47,057 nt of DNA from Actinomadura fibrosa (GCF_900659615.1 NZ_CAACUY010000056.1:1-47057), one strand, 5' to 3'; shown: positions 33,186 to 42,232, counted from the stretch's first letter. The notes: a model not told the origin generated them from the letters alone. Made by a program: numbers and translations.

Positions 33186-34223
33186 GTGAGGGGTCGAGGG
33201 TTCTTGGACGGTGCACGCACGATCGACGGCGCGGCGGCGCCGGGCGCGAGCGGGGATGTCGGCGAGCGGCGGGACCGGCGGCTCGACCCGTTCCTGATCC
33301 AGGTCATGGTGCTGGTGTCGGTGGTGGCGGCGCAGGGGCCGATACGCCGGGCGCTGTCGGCGCCGGCGATGCAGAGCTGGATGACGGTGTTCACCGCCGT
33401 GGTCCTCCAGGCGCTGCCGTTCCTGGTCTTCGGGGTGCTGCTGTCGGCGGCGATCACGGTGTTCGTCCCGGCCTCGTTCTTCGCCCGCGCGCTGCCGCGG
33501 CGGCCCGCGCTGGCGGTGCCGGTCGCGGGGACGGCGGGAGCGGTCCTGCCCGGCTGCGAGTGCGCCTCGGTCCCGGTGGCCGGGGCGCTGGTGCGGCGGG
33601 GCGTCCCGCCCGCGGCGGCGCTGGCGTTCCTGCTGTCGGCCCCGGCGATCAACCCGGTCGTGCTGACCGCCACCGCCGTGGCGTTCCCCCGCGAGCCGCG
33701 GATGGTCGTCGCGCGGTTCGCCGCGAGCCTCCTCGTGTCCTGCGTCATGGGCTGGTCGTGGCACCGGTGGGGCCGGCCCGGCTGGTTGCGTCCGCCGGCC
33801 CGTCCGGTGGACGCCGAGGCGGGCGGGGCGGCGGCCTTCTGGGCGTCGGTGCGGCACGACGTGATGCACGCCGGCGCGTTCCTGGTCGTGGGCGCGATGG
33901 CCGCGGCCACGCTGCGGGCCCTGGTACCGGCGCGCTGGCTGCACGCGGCGGCCGCCGATCCGGTGGCGGCGGTCGCGGTCCTGGCGGGCCTGGCGGTGCT
34001 GCTCTCGATCTGCTCCGAGGCCGACGCGTTCGTCGCCGCGTCCCTGACCGGGTTCCCGCTCACCGCCAGGCTGGCCTTCCTCGTCGTCGGACCGATGATC
34101 GACGTGAAGCTGTTCGCGATGCAGACCGCGACGTTCGGCCGCGGTTTCGCGCTGCGCTTCGCGCCCGCCACGTTCGCGCTCGCCGTCGCCGCCTCCGTCC
34201 TGGTCGGGACGGTGCTGCTGTGA
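33186..34223 (+). CDS. permease of the DUF318/ArsP_1 (UPF0718) family
   Basis: 345 residues; the GTG start at 33186 is uncertain. About eight hydrophobic helices, with the family core GAVLPGCECASVPVAGALVRRG and FLLSAPAINPVVL, and a second conserved repeat LLSICSEADAFVAASLT. The Cys-containing motif (GCECAS) is typical of this group, which includes YcgR-like partners of TIGR03943 proteins. Metal or small-molecule transport is inferred. The stop overlaps the next gene start (GTGA). Confidence 0.85.
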   Translation: MRGRGFLDGARTIDGAAAPGASGDVGERRDRRLDPFLIQVMVLVSVVAAQGPIRRALSAPAMQSWMTVFTAVVLQALPFLVFGVLLSAAITVFVPASFFARALPRRPALAVPVAGTAGAVLPGCECASVPVAGALVRRGVPPAAALAFLLSAPAINPVVLTATAVAFPREPRMVVARFAASLLVSCVMGWSWHRWGRPGWLRPPARPVDAEAGGAAAFWASVRHDVMHAGAFLVVGAMAAATLRALVPARWLHAAAADPVAAVAVLAGLAVLLSICSEADAFVAASLTGFPLTARLAFLVVGPMIDVKLFAMQTATFGRGFALRFAPATFALAVAASVLVGTVLL

Positions 34224-34930
34224 ACCGGCACGCGCAGGCGCTGGTCATGTTCCTGCTGGGCGTGGCGGTGCTGCACGCCGGCTACACCCCGCTGTACGCG
34301 CGGTACGTCAAGTCCGGGCTCCGTCCGCTGCTGCTGGCGGCCGGCGCGGTCCTGATCGTCACCGCTCTGGCCACCGTGTGGACGTCCCGGCGGGGACGCC
34401 CGGTGCACGAGGGGCACGAAGCGCACGGCCACGGGCATGGCGGGCCGCGCATCGGGTGGCTGCTGACCCTGCCGTTCCTGGCGCTCCTGCTGGTCGCGCC
34501 GCCGTCGCTGGGCGCCTACAGCGCCGACCGCACCGGCACGGCGCTGGCACCGCCGCCGGGCTTCACCGCGCTGCCCGCGAGCGGCCCGCTGCGCCTCGGC
34601 CTGGTCGACTACGCCGGACGCGCCGTCTACGACCACGGGCGCCTGCTCGCGGGACGGAGCATCACCATCACCGGGTTCATCAGCCTTGAGGACGGCGCGG
34701 CCTACCTCACCCGCATGGTCCTCAACTGCTGCGCCGCCGACGCGCAGCCCGTCAAGGTCGGGCTGTCGGGCACGCTCCCGCCGGTCCTGCGCTCCGACAC
34801 CTGGTTGGAGGTCACCGGTTCCTACGTCGCCGAGCAGGCCAAGGATCCCGTGAACGGCGCGCCCATCCCCTACCTCAATGTCAGCCAGGCCCGACCCGTC
34901 CCGACCCCGAAAGACCCTTACGAGAGCTGA
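34220..34930 (+). CDS. TIGR03943 (DUF1980/YcgQ-like) membrane protein
   Basis: 236 residues from GTG 34220, overlapping the permease stop. Two N-terminal helices (LVMFLLGVAVLHAGYT, LLLAAGAVLIVTALATVW), a His-rich loop (HEGHEAHGHGHGG), a third helix, then a soluble domain with VLNCCAADAQPVKVGL and GRSITITGFIS. Always paired with the preceding permease type in my knowledge of the family; the His-rich loop and CC motif suggest metal (possibly zinc) binding, which is inference. Its last 13 nt overlap the opposing MFS gene end. Confidence 0.85.
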   Translation: MNRHAQALVMFLLGVAVLHAGYTPLYARYVKSGLRPLLLAAGAVLIVTALATVWTSRRGRPVHEGHEAHGHGHGGPRIGWLLTLPFLALLLVAPPSLGAYSADRTGTALAPPPGFTALPASGPLRLGLVDYAGRAVYDHGRLLAGRSITITGFISLEDGAAYLTRMVLNCCAADAQPVKVGLSGTLPPVLRSDTWLEVTGSYVAEQAKDPVNGAPIPYLNVSQARPVPTPKDPYES

Positions 34931-36123
34931 CACGATCGGCTGTCGGAAGGGACGGGCACCGGGGCGGCGGCGCGTTCCGCCGCGCGGGCGCTGAACGCCC
35001 AGGTGGCGAGTGCGCAGAGCGCGAACGACGCGCCGAGGACGGTGGGACCGGTCCAGCCGGCGGCGTCGTACAGCGCGGTGGTCGCGGTCGCTCCCAGGGC
35101 GGAGCCGAGCGAGTAGAAGACCATGTAGGCGCCGATGGTGCTGCTGGTGCGGTCGGGGTAGGCGGCGGTGAGGACGTGCTGATTGCTCACGTGCACGGCC
35201 TGGACCGCGAAGTCGAGCAGGACCACACCGAGGATCAGCAGCGGCAGCGACCACGGAAGCCGTCCGATCGCGGTCCAGGAGGCGAGCAGGAGGACGAGCG
35301 CGATGCCGGTGACCCGGTGCGCGTGTCCGGCGTCGCCCCAGCGCCCGGCCCGGGCGGCGCCGAGGGCCCCGGCCAGCCCGGCGACGCCGAAGAACCCGAT
35401 CCGCGTCTCGCTGAGGTGCCACGGCGCGGCCGCCAGCGGCAGCGCCATGCCGCTCCACAGGGTGCCGAACGAGGCGAACAGGAAGAACGCGATGAGCCCG
35501 CGGCCGAGGAGGACCGGCTCGGTGAACAGCCCGCCGAAGGACCGCAGGAGCCGCCCGTACGACGTGGTGGCGGGACGGACGTCCTCGGGCAGCCATGCGA
35601 GGGCGAGCAGCGCGAGGACGCCGGCGAGCGCCGCCAGGGCCAGGTAGACGCTCCGCCACCCCCACAGGTCCGCCAGGAAGCCCGCGACGACCCGCACGCC
35701 GAGGATGCCGATCACCACCCCCGAGGTCACGACGCCCAGGTTCCGGCCGCGCTGGCCGGGCGGTGAGATCGAGGCCGTGTAGGCGACGGCCGTCTGCACC
35801 ACCACGGCGAACAGGCCCGCGGCGGCCAGCCCGGGAAGCGCCGCCCAGGCCGCCGGGGCTGCCGCGGTGATCGCCGTTCCGGCCGCCACCAGGGCGAGGT
35901 GCGCGGCGATCAGGCGCCGCCGGTCGAGCAGGTCGCCCAGCGGCACCAGCAGCACCAGCCCCGCCAGGTAGCCGAGCTGCCCGGCGGCCACGAACCAGCC
36001 GAGCGACCCGGCCCCGACGCCCAGGTCGCGTCCCATCGGGCCCAGGACCGGCTGCCCGGCGTAGACGCTCGCCACCGCCACCCCGCACACGACCGCCAGC
36101 AGCAGCCTCGTCCTCCAGCTCAC
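34918..36123 (-). CDS. MFS transporter
   Basis: 401 residues from GTG 36123 (MSWRTRLLLAVVCG), preceded by GGGGGAT. Twelve hydrophobic helices; motif A LGDLLDRRRL between helices 2 and 3, and GDAGHAHRVTGIA in the second half. The layout resembles YbcL/YgaY-like drug/sugar efflux proteins. Divergent from an HxlR regulator with two matching operator-like sites between them, so it is probably induced by the regulator's ligand and exports it or a related compound. Confidence 0.88.
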   Translation of the reverse strand: MSWRTRLLLAVVCGVAVASVYAGQPVLGPMGRDLGVGAGSLGWFVAAGQLGYLAGLVLLVPLGDLLDRRRLIAAHLALVAAGTAITAAAPAAWAALPGLAAAGLFAVVVQTAVAYTASISPPGQRGRNLGVVTSGVVIGILGVRVVAGFLADLWGWRSVYLALAALAGVLALLALAWLPEDVRPATTSYGRLLRSFGGLFTEPVLLGRGLIAFFLFASFGTLWSGMALPLAAAPWHLSETRIGFFGVAGLAGALGAARAGRWGDAGHAHRVTGIALVLLLASWTAIGRLPWSLPLLILGVVLLDFAVQAVHVSNQHVLTAAYPDRTSSTIGAYMVFYSLGSALGATATTALYDAAGWTGPTVLGASFALCALATWAFSARAAERAAAPVPVPSDSRSCQLS

Positions 36124-36134
36124 GCATCCCCCAA

Positions 36135-36194
36135 ATGGTTTCGATTTGCAACTGATCGGGAGCGTAGGCCAGAATGGTTGCAATGCGCAACCGA
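36135..36194. promoter_or_regulatory. duplicated operator-like site between MFS and HxlR genes
   Basis: Two copies of ATGGTT-N7-GCAAC lie at 36135-36152 and 36174-36191, in direct orientation with 39 bp between centres. The second is an inverted repeat (GGTTGC AATGC GCAACC). Copy 1 ends 11 nt before the MFS start codon, copy 2 about 12-15 nt before the HxlR start. This symmetry strongly suggests an autoregulated divergent control region. Confidence 0.6.
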
Positions 36195-36206
36195 TTGGAG
36201 TGGGGC

Positions 36207-36665
36207 ATGGCGGGCGAGGACACCGGCGGGCGGCGTCCCGGCTGGACGGACCCGGGCTGCCCGGTCGCCCGCACGGTCGACCTGGTCGGCGACCGGTGGA
36301 GCCTGCTCATCATCCGCGACGCGATGGACGGCGCCCGCTCGTTCACCGACTTCCAGCAGCGCACCGGCATCGCCCGCAACATCCTCACCGAGCGGCTCCG
36401 CAGGCTCACCGCGCACGGCCTGCTCGCGCAGGTCGACGCGCCCTCGGGCAGGCGGAGGCTCTACGCGCTCACCCAGGCGGGCAAGGACCTCTTCCCCGTG
36501 ATCGTCACCCTGCGCCAGTGGGGCGAGCGGCACGCGTTCGAGGCGGGCGAGGCGCACTCGGTCCTGGTGGACGGCGACGGCGCCCGCGTCCCCGACCTCC
36601 TGCCCGTGGCGGCGGACGGTTCGCCGCTGACCAGTGACACGACCTCAGTGCGGCGGAGCACCTGA
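36207..36665 (+). CDS. HxlR-family transcriptional regulator
   Basis: 152 residues from ATG 36207, chosen over in-frame ATGs at 36174 and 36183 because GGAG lies 7 nt before it and the operator-like site covers the earlier ones. HxlR marks: CPVARTVDLVGDRWSLLIIRDAM, recognition region RTGIARNILTERLRRLTAHGLL, wing SGRRRLYALTQAG. The conserved N-terminal Cys of redox or electrophile-sensing HxlR proteins is present (PGCPVAR). Probably represses the divergent MFS gene. Confidence 0.88.
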   Translation: MAGEDTGGRRPGWTDPGCPVARTVDLVGDRWSLLIIRDAMDGARSFTDFQQRTGIARNILTERLRRLTAHGLLAQVDAPSGRRRLYALTQAGKDLFPVIVTLRQWGERHAFEAGEAHSVLVDGDGARVPDLLPVAADGSPLTSDTTSVRRST

Positions 36666-36780
36666 CCCCGCGCCGAGCCTCAGGAACAGGCAGGCCGCGA
36701 ACCGCCGAGCGTCGGCCGAGCAGGGCACGAACGGGCTGGCGGCGTCCGCCCATGCCCAGGCCGAACGCATGGGAGCGGCC

Positions 36781-37149
36781 TCAGTCCTTGTCGCCGCCTT
36801 CGTTGAGGAGGGACGCCAGCACCGCGGCCTGGCTGATGTCCACGTCGCGGGTCGCCGTGAGAAGCGTCAGCGTGCCCTTGCCGCGCAGCTCCCGCAGCCG
36901 GTCCAGGGCTTCGCGCCGCTCGGGGTCCTTGAGCTCCCGCAGGTAGCGGTCCCGGAACTCGCCGAACCTGTCCGGGTCGTGGCCGTACCACTTGCGCAGC
37001 TCCGTCGAGGGAGCGACGTCCTTCAGCCACTCGGTCAGGTCGAGCTTGTCCTTGGACAGCCCGCGCGGCCACACCCTGTCCACCAGCACCCGCGCCCCGT
37101 CCCCGCGCTCGGCGGGGTCGTGGGCGCGGCGCGTCCGAACCTTCCCCAT
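36781..37149 (-). CDS. DUF488 family protein
   Basis: 122 residues from ATG 37149. Family motifs RVLVDRVWPRGLSKDKLDLTEW (given in part: VDRVWPRG), LRKWYGHDPDRFGEF and LTLLTATRDVDISQA. Members are small cytosolic proteins of unknown role, sometimes linked to uroporphyrin-III methylation annotations by error. Isolated gene, intact. Confidence 0.85.
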   Translation of the reverse strand: MGKVRTRRAHDPAERGDGARVLVDRVWPRGLSKDKLDLTEWLKDVAPSTELRKWYGHDPDRFGEFRDRYLRELKDPERREALDRLRELRGKGTLTLLTATRDVDISQAAVLASLLNEGGDKD

Positions 37150-37328
37150 GCCGCTCAGCTACCCGCCGTCCCGCCCCGCATGCACAGCCGCGCCGCACCG
37201 CGGCCGTCCCGCCCTGTGACCGGTTCACCACCCGCCGGAAGTGGCCACCCGGTCACCCGCGTCGAACCGGCCCGCGGCGGCGCACGTGATCCGCGGCAAC
37301 GACCATCGACGGCTCAAGGAGAGCGACC

Positions 37329-37886
37329 ATGCGCCGACTACTCACCCCCGTCCTCGCGGCACTGGCACCGCTGGTGTCCGCGCTGACCCTCGCACCGGCC
37401 GCCCAGGCGGCCGACTTCCCGTTCACGACGGTCCGCACCAACGCCGTCAGCGCGTCCCGGTGCTTCGGGCCGCTGAACGGCGGCCAGGGCGACGGCACCC
37501 CGGTGGTGCTGATGGAGTGCAGCCAGCTCTGGCACGGCACGGGCGGCAACACCCCCGACCGCTCGGTCCGCCACTTCGGCGGCAAGTGCCTCGGCCTCGC
37601 CGGCGGCAGCACCGCCAACGGCACCGCCCTGGTGCTGCGGACGTGCGGCGTCCCCGTCGCCGGCGACCAGCAGTGGACCTTCGTCGCCCTGAACCCCGGG
37701 GGCCTGGACGGCATCTGGGTCCTGCGCAACCAGCAGTCGCTGAAGTGCGCGAACCTGGCCGGCGGCGGCACGGCCAGCGGGACGCGGCTGGTGCTCCAGC
37801 CCTGCTCGTTCCGCGCGGACCAGCAGTGGCGGCTGCCGAACGAGCCGGTCACCTATGGCTTCGCCGAGGACAACGGGCTGGCCTGA
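37329..37886 (+). CDS. secreted ricin-type beta-trefoil lectin
   Basis: 185 residues from ATG 37329 with AAGGAGAG upstream. A Sec signal peptide (LLTPVLAALAPLVSALTLAPAAQA) precedes a trefoil domain with repeats around GKCLGLAGGSTANGT, DQQWTF, LKCANLAGGGTASGTRLVLQPC and DQQWRL; these are QxW motifs of ricin-B lectins. Only part of the three-fold repeat is well conserved. No catalytic domain is attached, so it is a stand-alone extracellular carbohydrate-binding protein. Followed by a hairpin terminator. Confidence 0.85.
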   Translation: MRRLLTPVLAALAPLVSALTLAPAAQAADFPFTTVRTNAVSASRCFGPLNGGQGDGTPVVLMECSQLWHGTGGNTPDRSVRHFGGKCLGLAGGSTANGTALVLRTCGVPVAGDQQWTFVALNPGGLDGIWVLRNQQSLKCANLAGGGTASGTRLVLQPCSFRADQQWRLPNEPVTYGFAEDNGLA

Positions 37887-37930
37887 CCCAAGGAACGCCG
37901 GGAGGCGCACCCCGCCATCCGGTGAGTATG

Positions 37931-37954
37931 CCGGCCCCGCCCGCACGGGGCCGG
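37931..37954 (+). terminator. hairpin downstream of the lectin gene
   Basis: CCGGCCCC (37931-37938) and GGGGCCGG (37947-37954) form a perfect 8-bp stem with an 8-nt loop, 45 nt after the lectin stop. No U-run. Confidence 0.5.
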
Positions 37955-37991
37955 TGCGGCGGGCGTCCGCTCGCGAGGCCCGCACAGGACG

Positions 37992-38396
37992 TCAAGTGCC
38001 GGATGGGGCACCGGCCGCGACGCCGACGGCGACCACGATCAGCAGGATCGCCATCGCCGTGACGACCCACGCCAGCGCCGCCTTGCCGGCCTTGGTGGAG
38101 GGGTCCTCGACCCACCGGTGGTAGTCGCGGGTGATCTGGCCGCGCACGGGGCCGAGCATGAAGGGCATGCCGAGCATCAGCGCCGTGTAGAGGAAGAGCA
38201 TCATGCCCAGGCCGTCGCTCTGGACCAGGCCGCGCCCGCCGACGCAGACGGCGCCGATGACGGGCATCAGCCACTGGAGCTTCCGGTATCTCGGGATCTG
38301 GATGATCCACCGCATCGCGACCAGGTTGACTGCGGTGGCGGCGGCCGCGATGGCGAACCAGGCACCGGTGGGCAACGACAGGAACATACGCGTCAC
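37992..38396 (-). CDS. hypothetical membrane protein, 134 residues
   Basis: Frame from GTG 38396 (ATG 38387 is equally possible) to 37992. Four hydrophobic segments: AWFAIAAAATAVNLVAM, LQWLMPVIGAVCVGG, GLGMMLFLYTALMLGMPFM and VVTAMAILLIVVAVGVAAG. The loop QITRDYHRWVEDPSTKAGKA is charged and likely cytosolic. No family recognised. Monocistronic, between the lectin and the P450. Confidence 0.6.
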   Translation of the reverse strand: MTRMFLSLPTGAWFAIAAAATAVNLVAMRWIIQIPRYRKLQWLMPVIGAVCVGGRGLVQSDGLGMMLFLYTALMLGMPFMLGPVRGQITRDYHRWVEDPSTKAGKAALAWVVTAMAILLIVVAVGVAAGAPSGT

Positions 38397-38589
38397 TCGT
38401 CTCTCAATACCGTGGCGAATCGAACGTCACGCTGTAGGTGACGGCTCTGAACTCGGACGTCCGGGCGGGCCATGGATATGGGAGAAGGGAGGTGCGGAAG
38501 TCATTGGTCCTCCTGGCGACGCGACCATTCACTCGCCGACCAGACTTCCCGGCACACCAGGTGCGACATTAGCGCATGCGGCCGGTGCG

Positions 38590-39789
38590 CTACCAGGTGA
38601 CGAGCAGTTCCTTCGGGCGGCGGACGAAGCGGTCGAGCGTCCAGGGGATCTCGTCGGCGGGCACGGCCAGGCGCAGGCCCGGAAGGCGCGCGGTGAGGGT
38701 GGACAGGGCGACCTGGAGCTCCATCCTGGCCAGAGCGGCACCGAGGCAGCGGTGCAGTCCGTGGCCGAAGGCGATGTGCGGGTTGTCCTCGCGGGCGAGG
38801 TCCATGCTGTCGGGGTCGCGGAACGTGCCCGTGTCCCGGTTCGCCGCGCCGATCTCCACCAGGACCTGCTCCCCGGGACGCATCAGGACGCCGCCGACCT
38901 TGACCTCCTCCACGACGAAGCGTGCCATCGACCCCTGCACCAGCAGCGGTACGTACCGCAGCAGCTCCTCCACGGCCGCCGGGACGAGGCCGGGGTCGGC
39001 CGCCAGCCGGGCGTAGTCGCCACTGGCCAGCAGGAGGTAGACGAAGTTGGGGATCTGCGAGGCGGTGGTCTCGTGGCCCGCGCCGAGCAGGGCCCGCACC
39101 AGGTTGGTGACCTCGTCGTCGGTGAGGCGGTCGCCCTCGATCCGCTCGCGGACGAGGGCCCCGATGAGGTCGTCGGTCGGCTCGTCGACGCGCCGCGCCG
39201 CCAGCCCGGCCAGGTAGGCCATCATCTCCTCGTTGGCGGCCTGCGCCAGGTCGGGCGTGAGCGCGGTGGTGCTGAGCAGGGCGTCGGTCCAGGCGGTGAA
39301 GCGCGGCCGCTCCGTGGCGGGGATGCCGAGCAGGTCGCAGATGACCTGGATGGGCAGGTCGAGCCCGAACCCGTCCGCCAGGTCGGCGGGCGGCCCCGCG
39401 TCGATCATCGCGCCGGCGAGCCGGTCGGCGATCCGCTGCGTGCCCGGGCGCAGCCGCTCGACCCGGCCGGGCGTGAACGTCCGGTACACGAACCGGCGCA
39501 GGCGGGTGTGGTCGGGCGGGTCGACGCTGAGGAGGGTGCCGACGGTCGGGTCCATCGGCGTCACGCCGGCGACCTGGTCGACGGGGATCCCCAGGCGCTC
39601 GGCGTCCCGGCTGAAGGAGGGGCTGCTCAGGACGAACCGCGCGTCCTCGTACGCGGTGACGAGCCACGCCGGGGGTCCGTAGGGAAGCCGGACGCGGACG
39701 GGCACCCGCCGCGCGCGCGTCGCGTCGAGGAGCGGAGACGGCCGCAGCGCGTCCGCGCCCTCGAATGGGAAGCTGGGAAGTGTCGGCAT
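38590..39789 (-). CDS. cytochrome P450
   Basis: 399 residues from ATG 39789 with GGAGT upstream. I-helix AGHETTASQ (acid-alcohol pair), ExxR in EELLRYVP, PDHTRLRRFVYRTFTP near the C-helix, and the heme segment FGHGLHRCLGAALARMEL with the ligand Cys. Soluble class I type needing ferredoxin and reductase, neither encoded nearby. No biosynthetic partner adjoins it, so its substrate is open; it could act in xenobiotic or secondary metabolism. Confidence 0.93.
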   Translation of the reverse strand: MPTLPSFPFEGADALRPSPLLDATRARRVPVRVRLPYGPPAWLVTAYEDARFVLSSPSFSRDAERLGIPVDQVAGVTPMDPTVGTLLSVDPPDHTRLRRFVYRTFTPGRVERLRPGTQRIADRLAGAMIDAGPPADLADGFGLDLPIQVICDLLGIPATERPRFTAWTDALLSTTALTPDLAQAANEEMMAYLAGLAARRVDEPTDDLIGALVRERIEGDRLTDDEVTNLVRALLGAGHETTASQIPNFVYLLLASGDYARLAADPGLVPAAVEELLRYVPLLVQGSMARFVVEEVKVGGVLMRPGEQVLVEIGAANRDTGTFRDPDSMDLAREDNPHIAFGHGLHRCLGAALARMELQVALSTLTARLPGLRLAVPADEIPWTLDRFVRRPKELLVTW

Positions 39790-39954
39790 GGCGACTCCAA
39801 CGGGAGCCTACCTGGACGGAAGAAAAATACGGACGACGGCGCGCGCTCCCTTCAAAGAGAATGTCGCGAATAATGGACGCGCGCAATGTGACCGGTGCGC
39901 CAGAATGCCCTCACGAGATCATTTCCCCCGCCGTTCTGGCGACTATTAGAGAAT

Positions 39955-40560
39955 TCAATCAACTCCGCTACGGCGGCCATCGCCCCCGACCCGACGCAGG
40001 TTGCGCCGACCGAGCAGCGCTAGGGCGGGCTTGAGCAGCAGCCACTCCCCCGGCCGGTAGTCCCGCGCCCGCACCAGCCGGGCCGCGAGGTCGGGGCGCT
40101 GAAGCCAGAGGTAGGCGCGCGCCTTCTCCGCGTGGAGCGAATGGGACACGACCTTGATGCGCTCCGCGTCCTCGATCAGCGGGATGACGTTGGCGACGTT
40201 CTCCCAGGTCGAGCGGCTCTCGGTCTCGACGAGCAGCGGGCCGCGATATCCGTAGCGGGTCCGTGCGTAGGACGCCATCAGGTCCGCTTCCGGCCGTCCG
40301 CCGCCCACCGGTCCTCCGCTGAGGACGAGGCGGGTCCGCGGGCCGTCGAGCGAGCGCAGTCCGGCGCGTAGGCGCCAGCGGTTCACCGCGTTGATGCGGT
40401 CGCCGCGGTTGCGGAATCCGAGCACGACGACGGCTTCCCTGGCCCCCGGACCGGATTCGGTGGAACCGAGGCGGCGGCGGGACGCGCGCCAGTGCTCCAC
40501 CTCGCCCCATCCAAGGACCGCGAGAACCGCGCAGCAGAAACCCGCGGTGATCGGCTTCAC
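39955..40560 (-). CDS. YdcF-like (DUF218) membrane-anchored protein
   Basis: 201 residues from GTG 40560. N-terminal helix (GFCCAVLAVLGWG) then a DUF218 domain: EAVVVLGFRNRG, TRLVLSGGPVGGGRPEADLMASYA, ESRSTWENVANVIPLI and VVSHSLHAEKARAYL. DUF218 proteins are thought to act in envelope metabolism (ElyC, SanA relatives); the specific role is unknown. Separated from the P450 by an AT-rich 165-nt gap. Confidence 0.82.
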   Translation of the reverse strand: MKPITAGFCCAVLAVLGWGEVEHWRASRRRLGSTESGPGAREAVVVLGFRNRGDRINAVNRWRLRAGLRSLDGPRTRLVLSGGPVGGGRPEADLMASYARTRYGYRGPLLVETESRSTWENVANVIPLIEDAERIKVVSHSLHAEKARAYLWLQRPDLAARLVRARDYRPGEWLLLKPALALLGRRNLRRVGGDGRRSGVD

Positions 40561-40620
40561 GGGGGAACCTTAGTCCGGCCGGGCATCGGGCGGCGGGTGC
40601 CGGAGATCGCTTGTCTCTTA

Positions 40621-40640
40621 TTGCCTACCTGAATAGCATG
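40621..40640 (+). promoter_or_regulatory. motif shared with the GST/rmlA intergenic region
   Basis: CCTACCTGAATAGCATGG upstream of the GNAT gene resembles CCTACCTATTTAGCAGGG at 42233-42250. Both sit in AT-richer intergenic DNA close to gene starts and may be bound by the same regulator. Only two copies, so tentative. Confidence 0.25.
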
Positions 40641-40645
40641 GAATT

Positions 40646-41155
40646 ATGATCACCGGTTCGCGGTCGGGGCGTGTCGAGGTTCGGTCCGTGGCTTGGGACG
40701 ATCCGGCGGCGGCGGGGTTGCGGGCGGCCATGCAGGCCGAGATGGAGGCCAGGTACGCCGACCGGGTGGCGGACGTGCTCGCGCGGGCCGCCGCGCCCGA
40801 GTCGAGGCTGCACAGCACGCTCGGCGTCGAGGCGGAGCAGGTGGCCTACGTCGGGGTCGCGTACGCCGGGGACGCCGCGGTGGGGCATGTCGCGCTGCGG
40901 TGGCTGGACGGCGATCTGGAGCTGAAGCGCATGTACGTCGCGCCCGGGCACCGGGGGTCGGGCGCCGCGCGGGTGCTGCTGGCGGCGGCGGAGGGGGCGG
41001 CCCGTTCCCTCGGCGCGTCCCGGATCATCCTGCAGACGGGCGACCGGCAGCCGGAGGCCGTCCGGCTGTACGAGCGCGAGGGCTACGCGCACATCCCGGT
41101 CTTCCCGCCGTACGAGTGGCTGGACTTCTCGGTCTGCATGGAGAAGGTCCTCTAG
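40646..41155 (+). CDS. GNAT-family N-acetyltransferase
   Basis: 169 residues from ATG 40646. Acetyl-CoA binding motif A reads ELKRMYVAPGHRGSGAARVLLAAAE (V-x-P-x-x-R-G-x-G); beta4-beta5 region DAAVGHVALRW, and ILQTGDRQPEAVRLYEREGYAHIP is motif B. C-terminal EWLDFSVCMEKVL ends normally. Substrate not predictable. Confidence 0.88.
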   Translation: MITGSRSGRVEVRSVAWDDPAAAGLRAAMQAEMEARYADRVADVLARAAAPESRLHSTLGVEAEQVAYVGVAYAGDAAVGHVALRWLDGDLELKRMYVAPGHRGSGAARVLLAAAEGAARSLGASRIILQTGDRQPEAVRLYEREGYAHIPVFPPYEWLDFSVCMEKVL

Positions 41156-41165
41156 CGGGCGTCCG

Positions 41166-42155
41166 TCACGCGGCGAGGCGGTGGCGGTCCTGCGGCTCGT
41201 CCCAGTCGGCCCGGTGCGGTTCGACCTCGATGCGGGTGACGGCGGGGTCGAGGAACGGCGGGCCGAGGTGGGTGAACGCGCTGAAGTCGGTGGTCTCGCG
41301 GAAGGCGGGGAGCCGGTAGAGGTCGCGCGCGTAGGGCCACAGGTTCGGGAAGTCCACCAGGCGGCGTTCGCTGATCTTGGCGAACGGGTTGTAGGTGAGG
41401 TCGAAGCGGGCCAGCGTCACCCAGAGCCGGACGTCGGACTCGGTGATCGAGTCGCCGAACAGGAAGCGGCGGGACGCCAGGCGCTCGTCGAGCCGGTCCA
41501 GCGCGGAGATCACGCGGGCGCGCAGGACGGCGTAGTCCTCGTCGGAGGCGGCGCCGGCGACCCGGTAGTTGCCGTCGTTGAAGTTGACGTAGATGTACTC
41601 GTTGAGCTCGTCGATCTCGTCGCGCAGTTCCACGGGGTAGAGGCGGACGTCCGGGTCGCCGAACTTCTCGAACTGGGTGCCCAGGTCGATGGTGATGTCG
41701 AAGAAGTTGTTGCTCACGATCCTGCCGGTCACCCGGTCCCAGAGGACGGGGACGGACACGTGGCCGCCGTATCGGGGCTCGGTCGCCTCGTAGGCCTCGC
41801 GCAGGAACCGGAAGCCGTTGACCGGGTCGGCGCCGCGCTTCTCGCGGAACGCCCAGCCGCGCCCGTCCCGTTCGTCGTCGACGTACGAGAGGGAGACGAC
41901 GTCCTGGAGGCCCTTCAGGATCCGGACGATGGCGGCGCGGTGCGCCCAGGGGCAGCGGTGGGAGACGTAGAGGTGGTAGCGGCCCGGCTCGGCGGGGTAG
42001 CCGCTCGACCCGTCGGCGGTGATGCGGCCCTGGAACGGGTAGCGGGGGCGGTTCCAGCCGCCGTTCTCCACCTTCAGCGCGGTGGCTCCGTAGACACCGT
42101 GCTTGTCGAGGTCCACCGGGTCGGCATAAACGGGGGTGCCGGTCGGCGTGGTCAT
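41166..42155 (-). CDS. GST-like glutathionyl-hydroquinone reductase homologue
   Basis: 329 residues; ATG 42155 chosen because GGAGACG lies 6 nt upstream and MTTPTGTPVYADPVD starts there. Catalytic YVSHRCPWAHRAAIVRILKG carries the CPWA motif of Xi-class GST/ECM4-YqjG enzymes, with VPVLWDRVTGRIVSNN and the C-terminal LWPYARDLYRLPAFRETTDF. Actinomycetes use mycothiol rather than glutathione, so the physiological thiol is likely mycothiol (inference). Divergent from rmlA. Confidence 0.85.
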   Translation of the reverse strand: MTTPTGTPVYADPVDLDKHGVYGATALKVENGGWNRPRYPFQGRITADGSSGYPAEPGRYHLYVSHRCPWAHRAAIVRILKGLQDVVSLSYVDDERDGRGWAFREKRGADPVNGFRFLREAYEATEPRYGGHVSVPVLWDRVTGRIVSNNFFDITIDLGTQFEKFGDPDVRLYPVELRDEIDELNEYIYVNFNDGNYRVAGAASDEDYAVLRARVISALDRLDERLASRRFLFGDSITESDVRLWVTLARFDLTYNPFAKISERRLVDFPNLWPYARDLYRLPAFRETTDFSAFTHLGPPFLDPAVTRIEVEPHRADWDEPQDRHRLAA

Positions 42156-42232
42156 CGGTTCGTCTCCAAGGCGCAAGGGGAAGGCGGAAGCGGTCTCAGC
42201 GAATCACCGCCGCGGCCTTTCAGTCAACTATC

